Positions 8,628 to 17,698 are shown, counted from the first letter of the stretch. The stretch: 64,000 nucleotides of DNA from JAXGQD01 sp040766665 (GCA_040766665.1 JAXGQD010000008.1:24638-88637), one strand, 5' to 3'. Numbers and translations are program-made. The notes: generated by a model not told the origin, from the letters alone.

Positions 8628-9113
8628 TCACTGATAGATATCAATACGCCGCGCCTCACTCTCGGGGCTCAGGCGGCTGAAACGCAGCAGTCGCGTGTCC
8701 GGTGGCAAAATCAGCGCGATGCGTTCCGGCCATTCCAGTACACAGACACCGCCACGCTCAAAGTACTCGTCCAATCCCGAGGCGAGGAAGTCGTCTTCGT
8801 CGTTGAGGCGGTAAGCATCAAAATGATAGAGATTCAACCGTGCCTCAGGGCTCTCGTGCTCCATGACCAAGATAAAGGTGGGGCTGGCGACCTCGTCGGG
8901 CAAGCCGAGTGCCCGTGCCAAAGCCGCGGTGAAGGCGGTCTTCCCCACACCCAAATCTCCGCTTAGGGCAAGGACGGCACCCGGCTGCAAGTCTTTTGCC
9001 AATAAAAGGGTCAAATCCTCCAAAGCCGCTAAGTCCTCAACGGTATAGCTCGCTTGAGGCGTGCTTGTTCTTCCTCTCTGCACAAGCCAGCTCTTCCAAA
9101 AATCATCGTTCAT
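8628..9113 (-). CDS. tsaE: tRNA threonylcarbamoyladenosine biosynthesis ATPase TsaE
   Basis: P-loop ATPase of the TsaBDE complex that makes t6A. Walker A GDLGVGKTAF is followed by SPTFILVMEHE, LYHFDAYRL and VCVLEWPERI, the classical TsaE series. About 20 extra residues precede the usual N-terminus (161 in total). First gene of tsaE-tsaB-rimI; rpsI is 123 bp upstream, and that spacer shows no clear terminator. Confidence 0.93.
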   Translation of the reverse strand: MNDDFWKSWLVQRGRTSTPQASYTVEDLAALEDLTLLLAKDLQPGAVLALSGDLGVGKTAFTAALARALGLPDEVASPTFILVMEHESPEARLNLYHFDAYRLNDEDDFLASGLDEYFERGGVCVLEWPERIALILPPDTRLLRFSRLSPESEARRIDIYQ

Positions 9114-9236
9114 CTATGACTCCGCTCAAATTCAGAAAGACCGGGGGTTGCACAACAACCGCCGGCCTCTCGCATAACCGTATAAAAGCTGCGGGCAAGC
9201 AAGCGTTTGGCGCAGCGCCCGGGTCCAAGGCAAAGC

Positions 9237-9644
9237 TTAACGTTTGCTGAACTGTGAAGCCTTACGAGCTTTTTTCAAGCCGTATTTCTTACGTTCCTTC
9301 ATGCGTGAATCACGGGTCAGGAAGCCGGCTTTCTTCAGGGTCGGACGATAGCTTTCACTGTCGACGTCGTTCAGCGCGCGGGCGATACCATGACGAATCG
9401 CACCGGCTTGACCGGATAAACCGCCACCGTGGACGTTGCAGAAAATATCAAACTTGGAAAGGGTATCGGTCGCGGTCAAAGGCTGACGCACGATGAGCTT
9501 CAAGGTCTCGAGTCCGAAATAGCTGTCCAGGTCTTTACCGTTGACGGTGATGTTGCCGTTACCGGGCAAAATTCTGACGCGGGCGATCGCGTTCTTGCGG
9601 CGGCCTGTGCCCCAGTTATAGTTTTTAGCAGATTTGCTGGCCAT
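9237..9644 (-). CDS. rpsI: 30S ribosomal protein S9
   Basis: Small-subunit protein whose C-terminal tail reaches the P-site tRNA. 135 residues with GTGRRKNAIARVRILPGNG at the start, GGGLSGQAGAIRHGIARAL in the middle and the basic tail ending SKR. It follows rplM by 16 bp in the usual rplM-rpsI pair. Confidence 0.97.
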   Translation of the reverse strand: MASKSAKNYNWGTGRRKNAIARVRILPGNGNITVNGKDLDSYFGLETLKLIVRQPLTATDTLSKFDIFCNVHGGGLSGQAGAIRHGIARALNDVDSESYRPTLKKAGFLTRDSRMKERKKYGLKKARKASQFSKR

Positions 9645-9660
9645 CTCTCAATATCCTCCC

Positions 9661-10095
9661 TTATGCCTTCGGATCCAAAACGATCGGTTGCTGTGCGCTG
9701 TGCTCATGATCAGGTCCGGCATATACTTTCAGTTTCTTGTACATCGCGCGGCCCAGGGCGTTCTTCGGCAACATGCCTTTGACGGCCGTTTCGATGACGC
9801 GCTCGGGATGCTTCTGCATCATGCTGGCATAGCTGGTCTCTTTCATACCGCCGGGATATCCGGAATGGCTGAAGTAGGTTTTCTTTGTTGCTTTATTGCC
9901 GGTAAGGGTCACTTTGTCCGCGTTGATGACGATGACGTAGTCACCGGTGTCAACGCCGGGGGTGAACTCCGGTTTGTTTTTTCCGATTAGGACACGTGCG
10001 ATGACAGTTGAAAGGCGACCCAGGGTCTGGCCTTCCGCATCGACGACGTACCATTTTCTTTCGATTTCAGCGGGCTTTGCCACAAATGTACGCAT
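9661..10095 (-). CDS. rplM: 50S ribosomal protein L13
   Basis: Early-assembly large-subunit protein, 144 residues. Signatures WYVVDAEGQTLGRLST, DTGDYVIVINADKV and MLPKNALGRAMYKKLKVY are all present. Led by its own promoter at 10154-10181 and a short leader with a perfect hairpin at 10119-10130, then cotranscribed with rpsI. Confidence 0.97.
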   Translation of the reverse strand: MRTFVAKPAEIERKWYVVDAEGQTLGRLSTVIARVLIGKNKPEFTPGVDTGDYVIVINADKVTLTGNKATKKTYFSHSGYPGGMKETSYASMMQKHPERVIETAVKGMLPKNALGRAMYKKLKVYAGPDHEHSAQQPIVLDPKA

Positions 10096-10118
10096 GAATG
10101 TTCTCCTTCAAATTTCAA

Positions 10119-10130
10119 CGGCAAAAGCCG
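10119..10130 (-). promoter_or_regulatory. Hairpin in the rplM leader
   Basis: Perfect 4-bp stem with a 4-nt loop (CGGC-TTTT-GCCG read on the minus strand) about 23 bases before the rplM ATG. L13 autoregulatory leaders are known in Bacillota; this stem is in the right place but too short to assign the family. It also contains the GGCAAAA heptamer. Confidence 0.4.
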
Positions 10131-10153
10131 CCTTGCTATAAACGTGCTTCGTT

Positions 10154-10181
10154 AGAATAACACGCCTTTAAAGGATGTCAA
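10154..10181 (-). promoter_or_regulatory. Sigma-A promoter of rplM-rpsI
   Basis: On the minus strand TTGACA (10176-10181), a 16-bp spacer and TATTCT (10154-10159), in the gap between yfhO and rplM and pointing at rplM. Confidence 0.7.
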
Positions 10182-10214
10182 GCTTTTTTTGCAAAATATC
10201 TGAAGAATTCAGCC

Positions 10215-13200
10215 TTATTCTTGATTATTCGCCAATATTCGCTTCTTTTTGACGATTTTATGGAAAAGTAAAGCCAAAATCAGCAAAGCGATACCGACGA
10301 CGGATATCAGCACGGCATTTTCGAAACCGGGCGGGATAAAGTATATCTCGATGCTGTGTTCTCCCTGAGGCACGGGAACCGCCATGAAAGCGTGCGCCAC
10401 ATGGGTAGGTGTCACTTCCACGCCATCAACCTTCGCCCTCCAGGAGGCGTCGTAGGGAATCGTCAGGAACAATTGTCCCGCTTCCGCCGCATTCACTGTG
10501 CCAATGACACGGTTGTCACTATAACTGCTGATCTTCAGACCGCCCTCGCGCCAGCCCGCCACATTGCGTTCCAAAGCCTCTTGATTGGAGGCCGCTGCAT
10601 AAATCGAAATGTTGCGACTTTTATCTTCCTTCGTCGTGATTTTGACCTTCACCTGCTGCCCCAGCTCCACAAAACCACAGTCAAAAATCTCCTGCGTGTT
10701 GATGCTGCGATTATCGGCGAAAGTCGTGCTCGCCTCGCTCGTGTCAACGGCGCCTTGCGCCACGGTTGAGGCATTTGTCGGAAGAACAACATTCGTGCTG
10801 CTGGAAAGCATGGCCCCCTCAGCTCCCGCCCCCGCACCACTGCTGTTGGGATCTGTCACAGGCGCAACCGGAGGCTGTGTCACATTCACAATGCTCATGT
10901 CGACTTGCGTCTCAGCACTGACATTGAGATAGAAATAGAGATGTTCGGATTTTTGCGGCGTAATCGTAAATTCGATACTGCCTGACAGTTTGTTGTCGCC
11001 GGGCGTAGCCTGCAGTCCGTCGTCCACCATGGAATTAAAGCTGTAATTGCCGGCTTTCTGATCGCCGATGCTGCGCGCTTCGTAAACCACGCCGTGCTGG
11101 CCCGAGGCCGCCACAAACTTATTCTGCACCACAAAGGGATTGTTGCTGAAGGTGTCCCAATTAAAAATTTGGTCCCGCACCATAAAGCCCAACGGCAGGG
11201 CCAGCGGGTTCTCATAGACATAGGACTTGCCATCGTCGCGCAGGAGCGTCAGCTCCGGATCACGAATCGCCCGCTCCTTATTAATCAGGTACTTCACCCC
11301 GAGGACTGCGTTCATCAGGTCACTCGAAGCCATATATTTGTAGCTGTTGATGTTGTTGCCATGGAAGCCCAATTTGCGCATCAGCTGAGCCGTCGACTCA
11401 TAGGAAGTCGAGGAAAACAAAGTGATGCCCTTATAGCCATAGAGCGCCGGGCTGTTGGTGGTCTTCTGCTGAATCATTTCCATGCGCCAGAAGCTCGGAT
11501 CGTTAGCTTCTAGGAGGGCGATTTCGTTGCGCATCTGGGTGAAGTCGTTATTGAAATCGTTGCGCGAGGTGTAGTACTCGTTTTTGTGGATGTAGACCAC
11601 GGAGAGCAGGCTGTTGAGCATCAGCTCCGTCACGATAATCATACTCAGGGCAAAAGCCACGTTCCGAAACGAGCGGAAGCCCTTTCCCTTCTTAAAAGCA
11701 GCCAGTATCGCCACATAAATGACGAAGAACAAAATGCTCACATAGACCGAGACATGGCTGACGTCGTCTTTTAAGAGCTCCTCGGCCAGAATCGCATAGA
11801 GCACGGCGGCGACACCCGCGCCGGCGATGATTTTGCCGGAAATGGTACGAATATAGGTTAGAGTCCTGAAGCTTATGATGATTAGCAGCAAGCTGTAGAC
11901 AAAGGCGTAGCGGAAAGGCAGCTGATTGGGATAGTGCGTGCCGTGCCAAATGAAGTCCAGATAATTGTTGGAAAAACTGACGAACATGAAAAAGAGCAGG
12001 CCCAGATGCCAGAGCTTTTCTTTGAGTTTGATTTCTTTGACGAAGATGTAAAGGGGAATCATCAGCATGGCGATGACGCCGATATAGACGTTGGGAAGGC
12101 CCTCGCGGATGGCGGGTTCTGCGGCAATCAGCTGGCGTTGCAAAAAGCTGAAGATGGAAAAATTCATTTTGACTGCGGTCGGGAAAGCATCACTGGTGGC
12201 CGAGGTGCCCTGCAGTGCGAGGTAGGTTGGCAAAGACATCACGGCAGAAATCGCGGCGCCCAGTAGTGAGGCTCCGGCGAATTGCAGGCCTTTAAAAATG
12301 AAGTGGCGGGCGGGCTTTTGTTTTGCCAAAAAACTGCCGCTCTCAAAAGAAAAATATGCTACGAAAAAGTACAGCGCCGTGAACATGCAGATGAAGAGGG
12401 CGATGTAATAGTTGACCATGATGCAGGCGGCCAGGCTCAGGACGTAGAGCAGGAAGCGGCTTTGCGTCAGCAAACGGATGAGGCCGAGGATAATCAGCGG
12501 TAGGAAGATGATGGCGTCGAGCCACATGATGTCCCAGGAGTAAGAAAGCATAAAGCCGGAGAGGGCAAAAGACGCGCTGAGTGCAATAATCAGATAGTCG
12601 GTACCGACCTGCGAGGTATAACGCAATTCTGCAGGAGGAGCATCGCCGATGGTGCGCATTTTCGCTGGGCAAAAGCCATGTAAGAGCATGTACGAGGTGG
12701 TCGCGCCGATGCTGCCGATTTTCAAGAGTGTCAGGGCAGTCACCGCTTCGCTGAGAAACTCGGGCGGAAAAAGCAGCAAAATGATATTAAAGGGTGAAGC
12801 CGAATAATAAGCCATTTGTGCATAGAAATTGGTGCCCAGGCCGCTGTTCCAGGAGTAGAAAAGCGACTCCCCGGCCAGTAATTTGTCCCGCAGCTGTTGC
12901 AGAAAAGGCGCGTACTGGTGGTAAAGGTCAATGGTCAGCGGGGTTTTATTTCCGATCGGATAAAAGTTGTTACTCGCATAGGCAAAAGCCAGCCCCAAAA
13001 ACGGGATTAAAAACGAGAGGAAGACGATTTTTTTATTTGATAGCGGTTGCCTGACTTTGCGTTTCTTCGCCGCTTCTGCCACCGTCACCGCCGTTGGCTC
13101 TTTGTGCGCCGTCGAACTGCCGCTCGCCCGCCCGCCGCCGTAAACTTCCTCGCGGCGCAAAGCTGCAGGAACGTAGCCTTGTTTGCGCTGCACCTGCTCG

Positions 13201-13649
13201 GGCAAAACACTGCGCAAGGGTCTGCTGAAGCGTTTGACTCCTCCGCTGCTCGGCGCCGTGGGCGGGGCTGCCGTGCCGTTAGTCGTCGACCTTGTGGTTG
13301 GGGTCTCGATCGGCGTTGTGGCTGGAGCTTCTTTTTGAATTGTGGTTTGGGGGCCCTCCGGGCTTGTGCTTGGAGCTTCGTTCGGACTTGTGGCTGGGAT
13401 TTCGTTCGGAGTAATGGGTTGCGATTCCTCTGAGCCTACAAGCGTGGCGTTGTTCGCTTCGTCGGCTAAGTCCGCGGCATTTGCCTCATCTGCGGCTAGC
13501 GCTTCGCTTTCCATTCTCGCAATGTTCTTTGTCGTTGCGAGCTTCTCTGCCACGGCTATGTCAGCGTCAGATTCGTGCTTTTCTGCCGCGCTATCGTTAT
13601 TAACTTGATCTATATTTTCAAGGTTACGGATATCTTGTTCATCGCTCAA
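10215..13649 (-). CDS. YfhO-family multi-pass membrane protein with long disordered N-terminus
   Basis: Large GT-C-like membrane protein of the YfhO family; Bacillus YfhO takes part in glycosylating lipoteichoic acid. About 1144 residues. Residues 1-215 are low complexity (repeated SPNEAP/TTPIETP-type units and an Ala/Glu-rich part) and cytosolic. Then come a run of hydrophobic segments starting FLSFLIPFLGLAFAYA, a TIDLYHQYAPFL loop and the YSWNSGLGTNFYAQMAYY signature, an extracytoplasmic C-terminal domain of about 350 residues including a PLGFMV motif, a final transmembrane helix and a KKKR tail. The likely start is TTG at 13647-13649, with GGAGG eight bases upstream; the longer TTG start overlaps that site. 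Transcribed toward rplM but separated by a promoter. Confidence 0.82.
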   Translation of the reverse strand: MSDEQDIRNLENIDQVNNDSAAEKHESDADIAVAEKLATTKNIARMESEALAADEANAADLADEANNATLVGSEESQPITPNEIPATSPNEAPSTSPEGPQTTIQKEAPATTPIETPTTRSTTNGTAAPPTAPSSGGVKRFSRPLRSVLPEQVQRKQGYVPAALRREEVYGGGRASGSSTAHKEPTAVTVAEAAKKRKVRQPLSNKKIVFLSFLIPFLGLAFAYASNNFYPIGNKTPLTIDLYHQYAPFLQQLRDKLLAGESLFYSWNSGLGTNFYAQMAYYSASPFNIILLLFPPEFLSEAVTALTLLKIGSIGATTSYMLLHGFCPAKMRTIGDAPPAELRYTSQVGTDYLIIALSASFALSGFMLSYSWDIMWLDAIIFLPLIILGLIRLLTQSRFLLYVLSLAACIMVNYYIALFICMFTALYFFVAYFSFESGSFLAKQKPARHFIFKGLQFAGASLLGAAISAVMSLPTYLALQGTSATSDAFPTAVKMNFSIFSFLQRQLIAAEPAIREGLPNVYIGVIAMLMIPLYIFVKEIKLKEKLWHLGLLFFMFVSFSNNYLDFIWHGTHYPNQLPFRYAFVYSLLLIIISFRTLTYIRTISGKIIAGAGVAAVLYAILAEELLKDDVSHVSVYVSILFFVIYVAILAAFKKGKGFRSFRNVAFALSMIIVTELMLNSLLSVVYIHKNEYYTSRNDFNNDFTQMRNEIALLEANDPSFWRMEMIQQKTTNSPALYGYKGITLFSSTSYESTAQLMRKLGFHGNNINSYKYMASSDLMNAVLGVKYLINKERAIRDPELTLLRDDGKSYVYENPLALPLGFMVRDQIFNWDTFSNNPFVVQNKFVAASGQHGVVYEARSIGDQKAGNYSFNSMVDDGLQATPGDNKLSGSIEFTITPQKSEHLYFYLNVSAETQVDMSIVNVTQPPVAPVTDPNSSGAGAGAEGAMLSSSTNVVLPTNASTVAQGAVDTSEASTTFADNRSINTQEIFDCGFVELGQQVKVKITTKEDKSRNISIYAAASNQEALERNVAGWREGGLKISSYSDNRVIGTVNAAEAGQLFLTIPYDASWRAKVDGVEVTPTHVAHAFMAVPVPQGEHSIEIYFIPPGFENAVLISVVGIALLILALLFHKIVKKKRILANNQE

Positions 13650-13756
13650 GACTCTTACCTCCAATTGTGCTGCGTTTATTTTGACATACCAAAGACTGAG
13701 AATCTAGCAAAGGATGTGAATTACTCTGGCGATATTGAGGATTTTCTATCAAATCG

Positions 13757-13789
13757 CGTCGCACAGCTTGGGCGGTTGCGACACCTTCT
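13757..13789. repeat. GTCGC hairpin element, copy 1
   Basis: Thirty-three bases identical to 14011-14043. The ends GTCGCA and TGCGAC are inverted, with a loop built around CAGCTTGGGCGGT. Member of a family also seen near 26353, 26689, 27023, 32664-32936, 38909 and 39242. Confidence 0.8.
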
Positions 13790-13872
13790 TCTCCCCTTCC
13801 TCTCACTACAAAATTTTCGTTCTTACAATTGACGGTGGCTGAATAAGGGTGTTTTCAAGAGATTTCCGGCTT

Positions 13873-13934
13873 TTTACTACACTTTTTGCGAACTTACAAT
13901 CTTCGTTTTGTAAGATCGGAAACAATGTAGTAAA
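13873..13934. repeat. Long imperfect hairpin
   Basis: Outer arms TTTACTACA and TGTAGTAAA, inner arms CTTACAA and TTGTAAG around an 8-nt loop, with partial pairing in between (about 27 bp of stem in all). It does not lead into a T-run, so terminator function is not evident. Confidence 0.6.
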
Positions 13935-14010
13935 TCATGGCAAAACACTCGCTCCACCTATGTTTTCAGCCTTTCAGATTTGCAGAAACGGAAATTTTGT
14001 AGTTCTAAAC

Positions 14011-14043
14011 CGTCGCACAGCTTGGGCGGTTGCGACACCTTCT
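14011..14043. repeat. GTCGC hairpin element, copy 2
   Basis: Exact 33-bp copy of 13757-13789 in the same orientation, 254 bp away. Confidence 0.8.
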
Positions 14044-14079
14044 AGAAACTCAGCCGATTCGTTGAATCACTGAAAATCC

Positions 14080-14156
14080 GACAAAATTTTCGATAATCCA
14101 AGCCGAAGCCTTCATAAAAGCCTGAAAGTGAAGTCAGATGCCAAAAATACCGTAAG
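14080..14156. repeat. Left part of a MITE-like element (E2), interrupted by the IS
   Basis: Starts with the same 23 bases as element E1 at 32953. From the end of that arm to CCGTAAG both copies have exactly 54 bases, although the sequence between has diverged. The element resumes at 15746/15747 on the far side of the IS. Confidence 0.75.
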
Positions 14157-14258
14157 ACAATATGAAGTGACCCCGCATTGCAACAACGTGGATTTATCCG
14201 TTAGTCTGGAATGTGTTAAACAGCCAGCGGCATTACCGCATACAATGGAGGTCACTCA

Positions 14259-15420
14259 ATGAAAAGTATAATTTATGTCGGAATCGATGTCCACAAAAAC
14301 AGCTACACCCTGTGCTGCTTAGAACCTAGTATGTCTGGAGAGGACAAACTCTTTGCTCACACGACTTTGGATGCAGACAGTCAACTGATCGAGAAGTATC
14401 TGAATCGTATTGAAGAAAATTTCCTCTTACAACATCCGGACAAGGACGAGGTCAGCTTCATCTGTGGCTATGAGGCGGGTTGCATGGGCTATACCCTCTA
14501 TTATCAGTTGCGCCAAAAAGGCATCACCTGTCATATCATGGCGCCAAGCAGCATGCCCCGGTACCAAAAACATCGCATCAAGACGGATCGTCTCGATGCC
14601 GAAAAAGATTGCCAAAAGCTTGGCCTATGGCACTTACAGTCTCGTCTATATCCCAAGCGTTCAAGATGACATGGTCAAGCAGTACATCCGTATGCGAGAC
14701 GACCACAAAAAGAAGTTCAAAATGCTCAAGCAAGAGATTCAGGGACTTTGTCTTCGTAATGGCCAAGCGTATGACGGTAACAAAAGCTACTGGACGGCGG
14801 CCCATTTAACCTGGCTCAGTCGTTTGTCATTAGATCCGATTCTGAAGGAGACCTTGCAAGAATACCTCTCGAGCTATCGGCAACTGAGTGACAAGCTGGA
14901 AGCCTTTGATCGACGGATAGAAGAGTTTGCTGAACTCGATGCCTACCGAGAAAAAGTAGAACAGCTTCGTTGTTTCGTAGGGATTAAGACTTATAGTGCG
15001 ATGACCATTCTGGTGGAAACGAGTGATTTCCAACGGTTTAGAACAGCCGCCCACTATGCCGCCCTATCTTGGATTGGTTCCAGGTGAGCACTCCAGTGGA
15101 GATACACAAATTCGAACGAGCATTACGAAAGCAGGAAACACCCATATCCGAAGAGTGCTTGTAGAAGCCGCTCAGTGTTATACCCGAGGGTCTATTGGGC
15201 AAAAGTCTCGCGATTTACGAAAACGACAAGAAGGAAAGGCGCCCGATGTTATTGCGTATGCGGATCGTGCGAGCGAACGCTTGAGGCGCAAATTCTACCG
15301 CATGAAACGTCAGTCAAAAAACACAATGTTGCGGTAACGGCTATCGCCCGAGAGTTAGCCGGTTTCGTTTGGGGGATGATGACAGAACACCGAGAACCGG
15401 TACAAATAACCACAAGATAA
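14259..15420 (+). pseudogene. IS110-family transposase with three single-base indels
   Basis: The product would be a RuvC-like DEDD recombinase acting with a bridge RNA. The N-terminus YVGIDVHKNSYTLCC and the C-terminal YLGLVPGEHSSGDTQ...ITKAGNTHIRRVLVEAA (transposase_20) region are clear. The frame is broken three times: an extra A in the run at 14602-14606, an extra C near 15062-15066, and a missing A in the run near 15319-15324. With these corrected the protein reads through to the stop at 15420. The ATG has a GGAGG site upstream. The breaks are real decay or sequence errors; see findings. Confidence 0.85.
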
Positions 15421-15745
15421 AAAACAGATCACAAACAGCAGAGACAGCAAAAGTAAAGATCCGCGACACCATGTCTGGAGGGAGGTTCAGAGGTTTTGAT
15501 GGACAGACAGGTTCGAGTGACTACGAAAAAAGTTGTTGACACAGGAAACTGTGATTCACGTCGTAAGACTGTAGAACTCCACGGCGAACCATTGACCTGC
15601 GGTAAGGATGACCGAATCCGCGTATAACAGAATGGCCAATGCCGAGAACTGTCGAATCAAACCTCTGAACCTTCCTCTAGGAAGGAGTTTTAAAAATGAT
15701 GTAATCGGAATAAAAAACATACTTGACAAGGGTCACTTCATAACA
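15421..15745 (+). ncRNA. Long 3' non-coding end of the IS, candidate bridge RNA region
   Basis: 325 bases without a gene between the transposase stop and the right end. CGTAAGAC at 15562-15569 repeats the left target-IS junction (14151-14158), and ATAACAG near 15625 repeats the right junction (15741-15746). These are the kinds of short matches expected of target and donor guides in a bridge RNA, but they are short and no fold was computed. Confidence 0.35.
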
Positions 15746-15746
15746 G

Positions 15747-15803
15747 TATTTTCGATAATCCAAGCGGCAGGAAATTTGAAATTGGATTAGCGTAAAAAGT
15801 GTC
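15747..15803. repeat. Right part of MITE-like element E2, plus related motifs to 15905
   Basis: Continues E2 after the IS with TATTTTCGATAATCCAAG and ends with an inverted arm related to CTTGGATTA. Two further diverged copies of the CTTGGATTa motif follow near 15851 and 15881. Nothing else is seen up to rsmI at 15998. Confidence 0.7.
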
Positions 15804-15997
15804 GGTCCGAGCCGCAAACGACGCATTTAAAGCCCAAAATTACCGCTGTGACTTGGATTTGCGGAAATTTTGCCAGATCTTGGATTAACGAAATCTTTGT
15901 CGACTTTTTGCTTGGGCGAATTTTCACCAATAAGAGAGAGTTCCAACAAAATAAAGCTACAGCCCCTAGCGCAAGCTCCACCCACTCAAAAAGCGGC

Positions 15998-16879
15998 TCA
16001 GAGCCCCTCGCGCTTGATTTCCTGGACGAAGGCGTAAGCCTCCTTATTGCTCATGCTGCTGCGCTGGGAGAGGTCCGCGGCCAGGGTTTTGCTTTTGCTG
16101 CCTTTTGCCAATGACTCGCGCACATAAGCCGCCGCATCGAAATCTTCCGCAGCTTGCTCTACAAGCCCCCGCGCTGCCGCTTCGTCGCAACCTTCCAGTA
16201 CCAACACAAATTCACCGCGCGCCTCATTGGCCGAATAATGCGACAGCCCCGCAGCGACCGTCATATACAAAAACTCCTCATAACGCTTGGTCATCTCACG
16301 GCAAAAACACATCCGCCTTTCGCCCAAACCGAAATCCGCCAGGTCCTGCAGCGTTTTCAGGAGGCGGTGGGGCGCTTCATAAAGCACGCTGGTGCTTTGT
16401 TCATGGCGCAAACGCTCGAGGGCTGCTGTGCGCGCTTTGCCCTTCACCTCCAAGAAACCTTCGAAGACGAAGCGCCGACTGTCCAAGGCTGAAGCCGCTA
16501 AAGCCGTAGTCACGGCACTTGGGCCGGGAATCACCGAAACGCGCAGACCCTGTTCAATACAAGCTTTGACCAATTCATAACCGGGATCGGAAATAGCCGG
16601 CATACCCGCATCACTGACCAGAGCGATGCGCTGCCCCTGCTGCAGTTTGTCGATGAGCTCCGCTTCGCGGGAGCGGAGATTGTGCGCATGGTAACTGACA
16701 CGTGGTTTACGGATTTCGAAACGACTGAGCAGCAAGCCAGTGGTACGGGTGTCTTCACAGGCAATTAAGTCCACTTCGCGCAGCACGTCCAGTGCCCGCG
16801 GCGAAAAGTCTGCGTCATTGCCGAGCGGCGTGCCGACCAGGTAGAGTACTCCGGCTTGCGTGTGCGGTGATGTATTCAT
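15998..16879 (-). CDS. rsmI: 16S rRNA 2'-O-methyltransferase RsmI
   Basis: SAM-dependent enzyme that methylates the 2'-O of C1402 in the decoding centre. 293 residues of the tetrapyrrole-methylase fold. Motifs: LYLVGTPLGNDADFSPRAL, ACEDTRTTGLLL, ALVSDAGMPAISDPGYELV, PGPSAVTTALAASAL and LYEAPHRLLKTL. The C-terminal helical domain ends with a QRSSMSNKEAYAFVQE pattern. It follows trmN6 closely, as in Bacillus yabB-yabC. Confidence 0.95.
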   Translation of the reverse strand: MNTSPHTQAGVLYLVGTPLGNDADFSPRALDVLREVDLIACEDTRTTGLLLSRFEIRKPRVSYHAHNLRSREAELIDKLQQGQRIALVSDAGMPAISDPGYELVKACIEQGLRVSVIPGPSAVTTALAASALDSRRFVFEGFLEVKGKARTAALERLRHEQSTSVLYEAPHRLLKTLQDLADFGLGERRMCFCREMTKRYEEFLYMTVAAGLSHYSANEARGEFVLVLEGCDEAAARGLVEQAAEDFDAAAYVRESLAKGSKSKTLAADLSQRSSMSNKEAYAFVQEIKREGL

Positions 16880-16894
16880 TTAAACCACGCTCCT

Positions 16895-17686
16895 TCAATC
16901 ATCGGACGAATCCATTTCTTCGCTCGCAGCCGCACGCAGCACCCGATCTTCCTCTGTCACCGCTGCTTTACCAGTCCAGGCTGTAAAACAAAAAAGCCCC
17001 TGCTTGGGTTCCTTATCCGCCCAGCCACAGAGTCGTTGACGGCGGTTGAGGAAAAGGCGCTGACTTTCCATCGCGTGGCAGAGCTCCGTTTCTCGCGCAA
17101 GCGGATAAACCAGGCAAAAGCAAGCCTCATCGTCCAGCAACCTCGCCCCTATGCGCGCGAGATCCGTAGGATTCAGACTCAGATCAAATCTAGCCAATTG
17201 CCGTTCCAGTGGCACATTGTCCTCCAGCACGGCGTAACTGTTCAAAAAATCGACTTGTTCTCGCTCCGTAGCCAGCGCCAAGCCACCTCGCGGCAGTCCG
17301 CTGCGATAAGGCGGATTAGCGACAATCAGGCTCATGCGCCCCCAGGGCCAGTCTTCGTTTATAAAGCGCCGCGCATCTTTAGGATAAATCTTCGAGCGCC
17401 TTTCTAAACCGTTTTCGCGCATGTTGCGCTGTGCCAGATCCGCCAGGCGACGCACCTTTTCGATGCCAAAGCCCAAGGCCTCCGGGTAATGCTCCAGGAG
17501 CAGCGTGAGAATCATGCCCGCACCGCAACCGATATCGAGTATGGTTTTAGGCGCTTGTTCCGGATGCAGCAGGCCTTGGCAGTATTCGGCAAAATGCACC
17601 AAAGCCACCGCGTCTTCGCCTGAGCGGAAGGCGTCTTTGAATTGGAGGAGGCTTTTGCCATGAATACCAAGATCCGTACGGTCCAA
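16895..17686 (-). CDS. trmN6: tRNA1(Val) (adenine37-N6)-methyltransferase-like protein (YabB/TrmN6)
   Basis: Class I SAM methyltransferase; relatives methylate N6 of A37 in tRNA-Val. The SAM loop is DIGCGAGMILTLLLEHYPEA, and the catalytic motif IVANPPYRSG is the N6-adenine NPPY box. The start is TTG at 17684-17686, with GGAG seven bases upstream. A terminator ends just before that ribosome site, so the gene may have its own start of transcription. Genomic position matches yabB of Bacillus. Confidence 0.82.
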   Translation of the reverse strand: MDRTDLGIHGKSLLQFKDAFRSGEDAVALVHFAEYCQGLLHPEQAPKTILDIGCGAGMILTLLLEHYPEALGFGIEKVRRLADLAQRNMRENGLERRSKIYPKDARRFINEDWPWGRMSLIVANPPYRSGLPRGGLALATEREQVDFLNSYAVLEDNVPLERQLARFDLSLNPTDLARIGARLLDDEACFCLVYPLARETELCHAMESQRLFLNRRQRLCGWADKEPKQGLFCFTAWTGKAAVTEEDRVLRAAASEEMDSSDD

Positions 17687-17698
17687 CTAGAAACTCCT

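Larger units (their letters stand above)
13665..14156. other. Gene-free stretch with nested repeats upstream of yfhO
   Basis: No gene is visible. Two identical 33-bp copies of the GTCGC hairpin element (13757-13789 and 14011-14043) enclose a 287-bp segment. Inside it are a 12-bp inverted repeat (13805-13816 with 13992-14003) and a long imperfect hairpin (13873-13934). The left part of a MITE-like element starts at 14080 and is cut by the IS at 14156. Confidence 0.7.
14157..15745 (+). mobile_element. IS110-family element, IS1111-like, with subterminal inverted repeats
   Basis: Carries a DEDD-type transposase reading frame. 13-bp perfect inverted repeats (TATGAAGTGACCC) lie at 14161-14173 and 15730-15742, three to four bases inside the ends, which is the IS1111 layout. 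Ends were set by comparison with uninterrupted element E1: removing 14157-15745/6 rejoins CCGTAAG to TATTTTCG, matching E1. The left non-coding end is 102 bp and the right one 325 bp; in IS1111 elements the long 3' end carries the bridge RNA (family knowledge, not shown here). The transposase is frameshifted, so this copy is probably inactive. Confidence 0.8.

Noticed and set aside
14259..15420. Programmed ribosomal frameshift in the IS transposase
   Set aside because: There are three breaks in different directions, and similar breaks occur in unrelated genes nearby; IS110 transposases are normally one frame.
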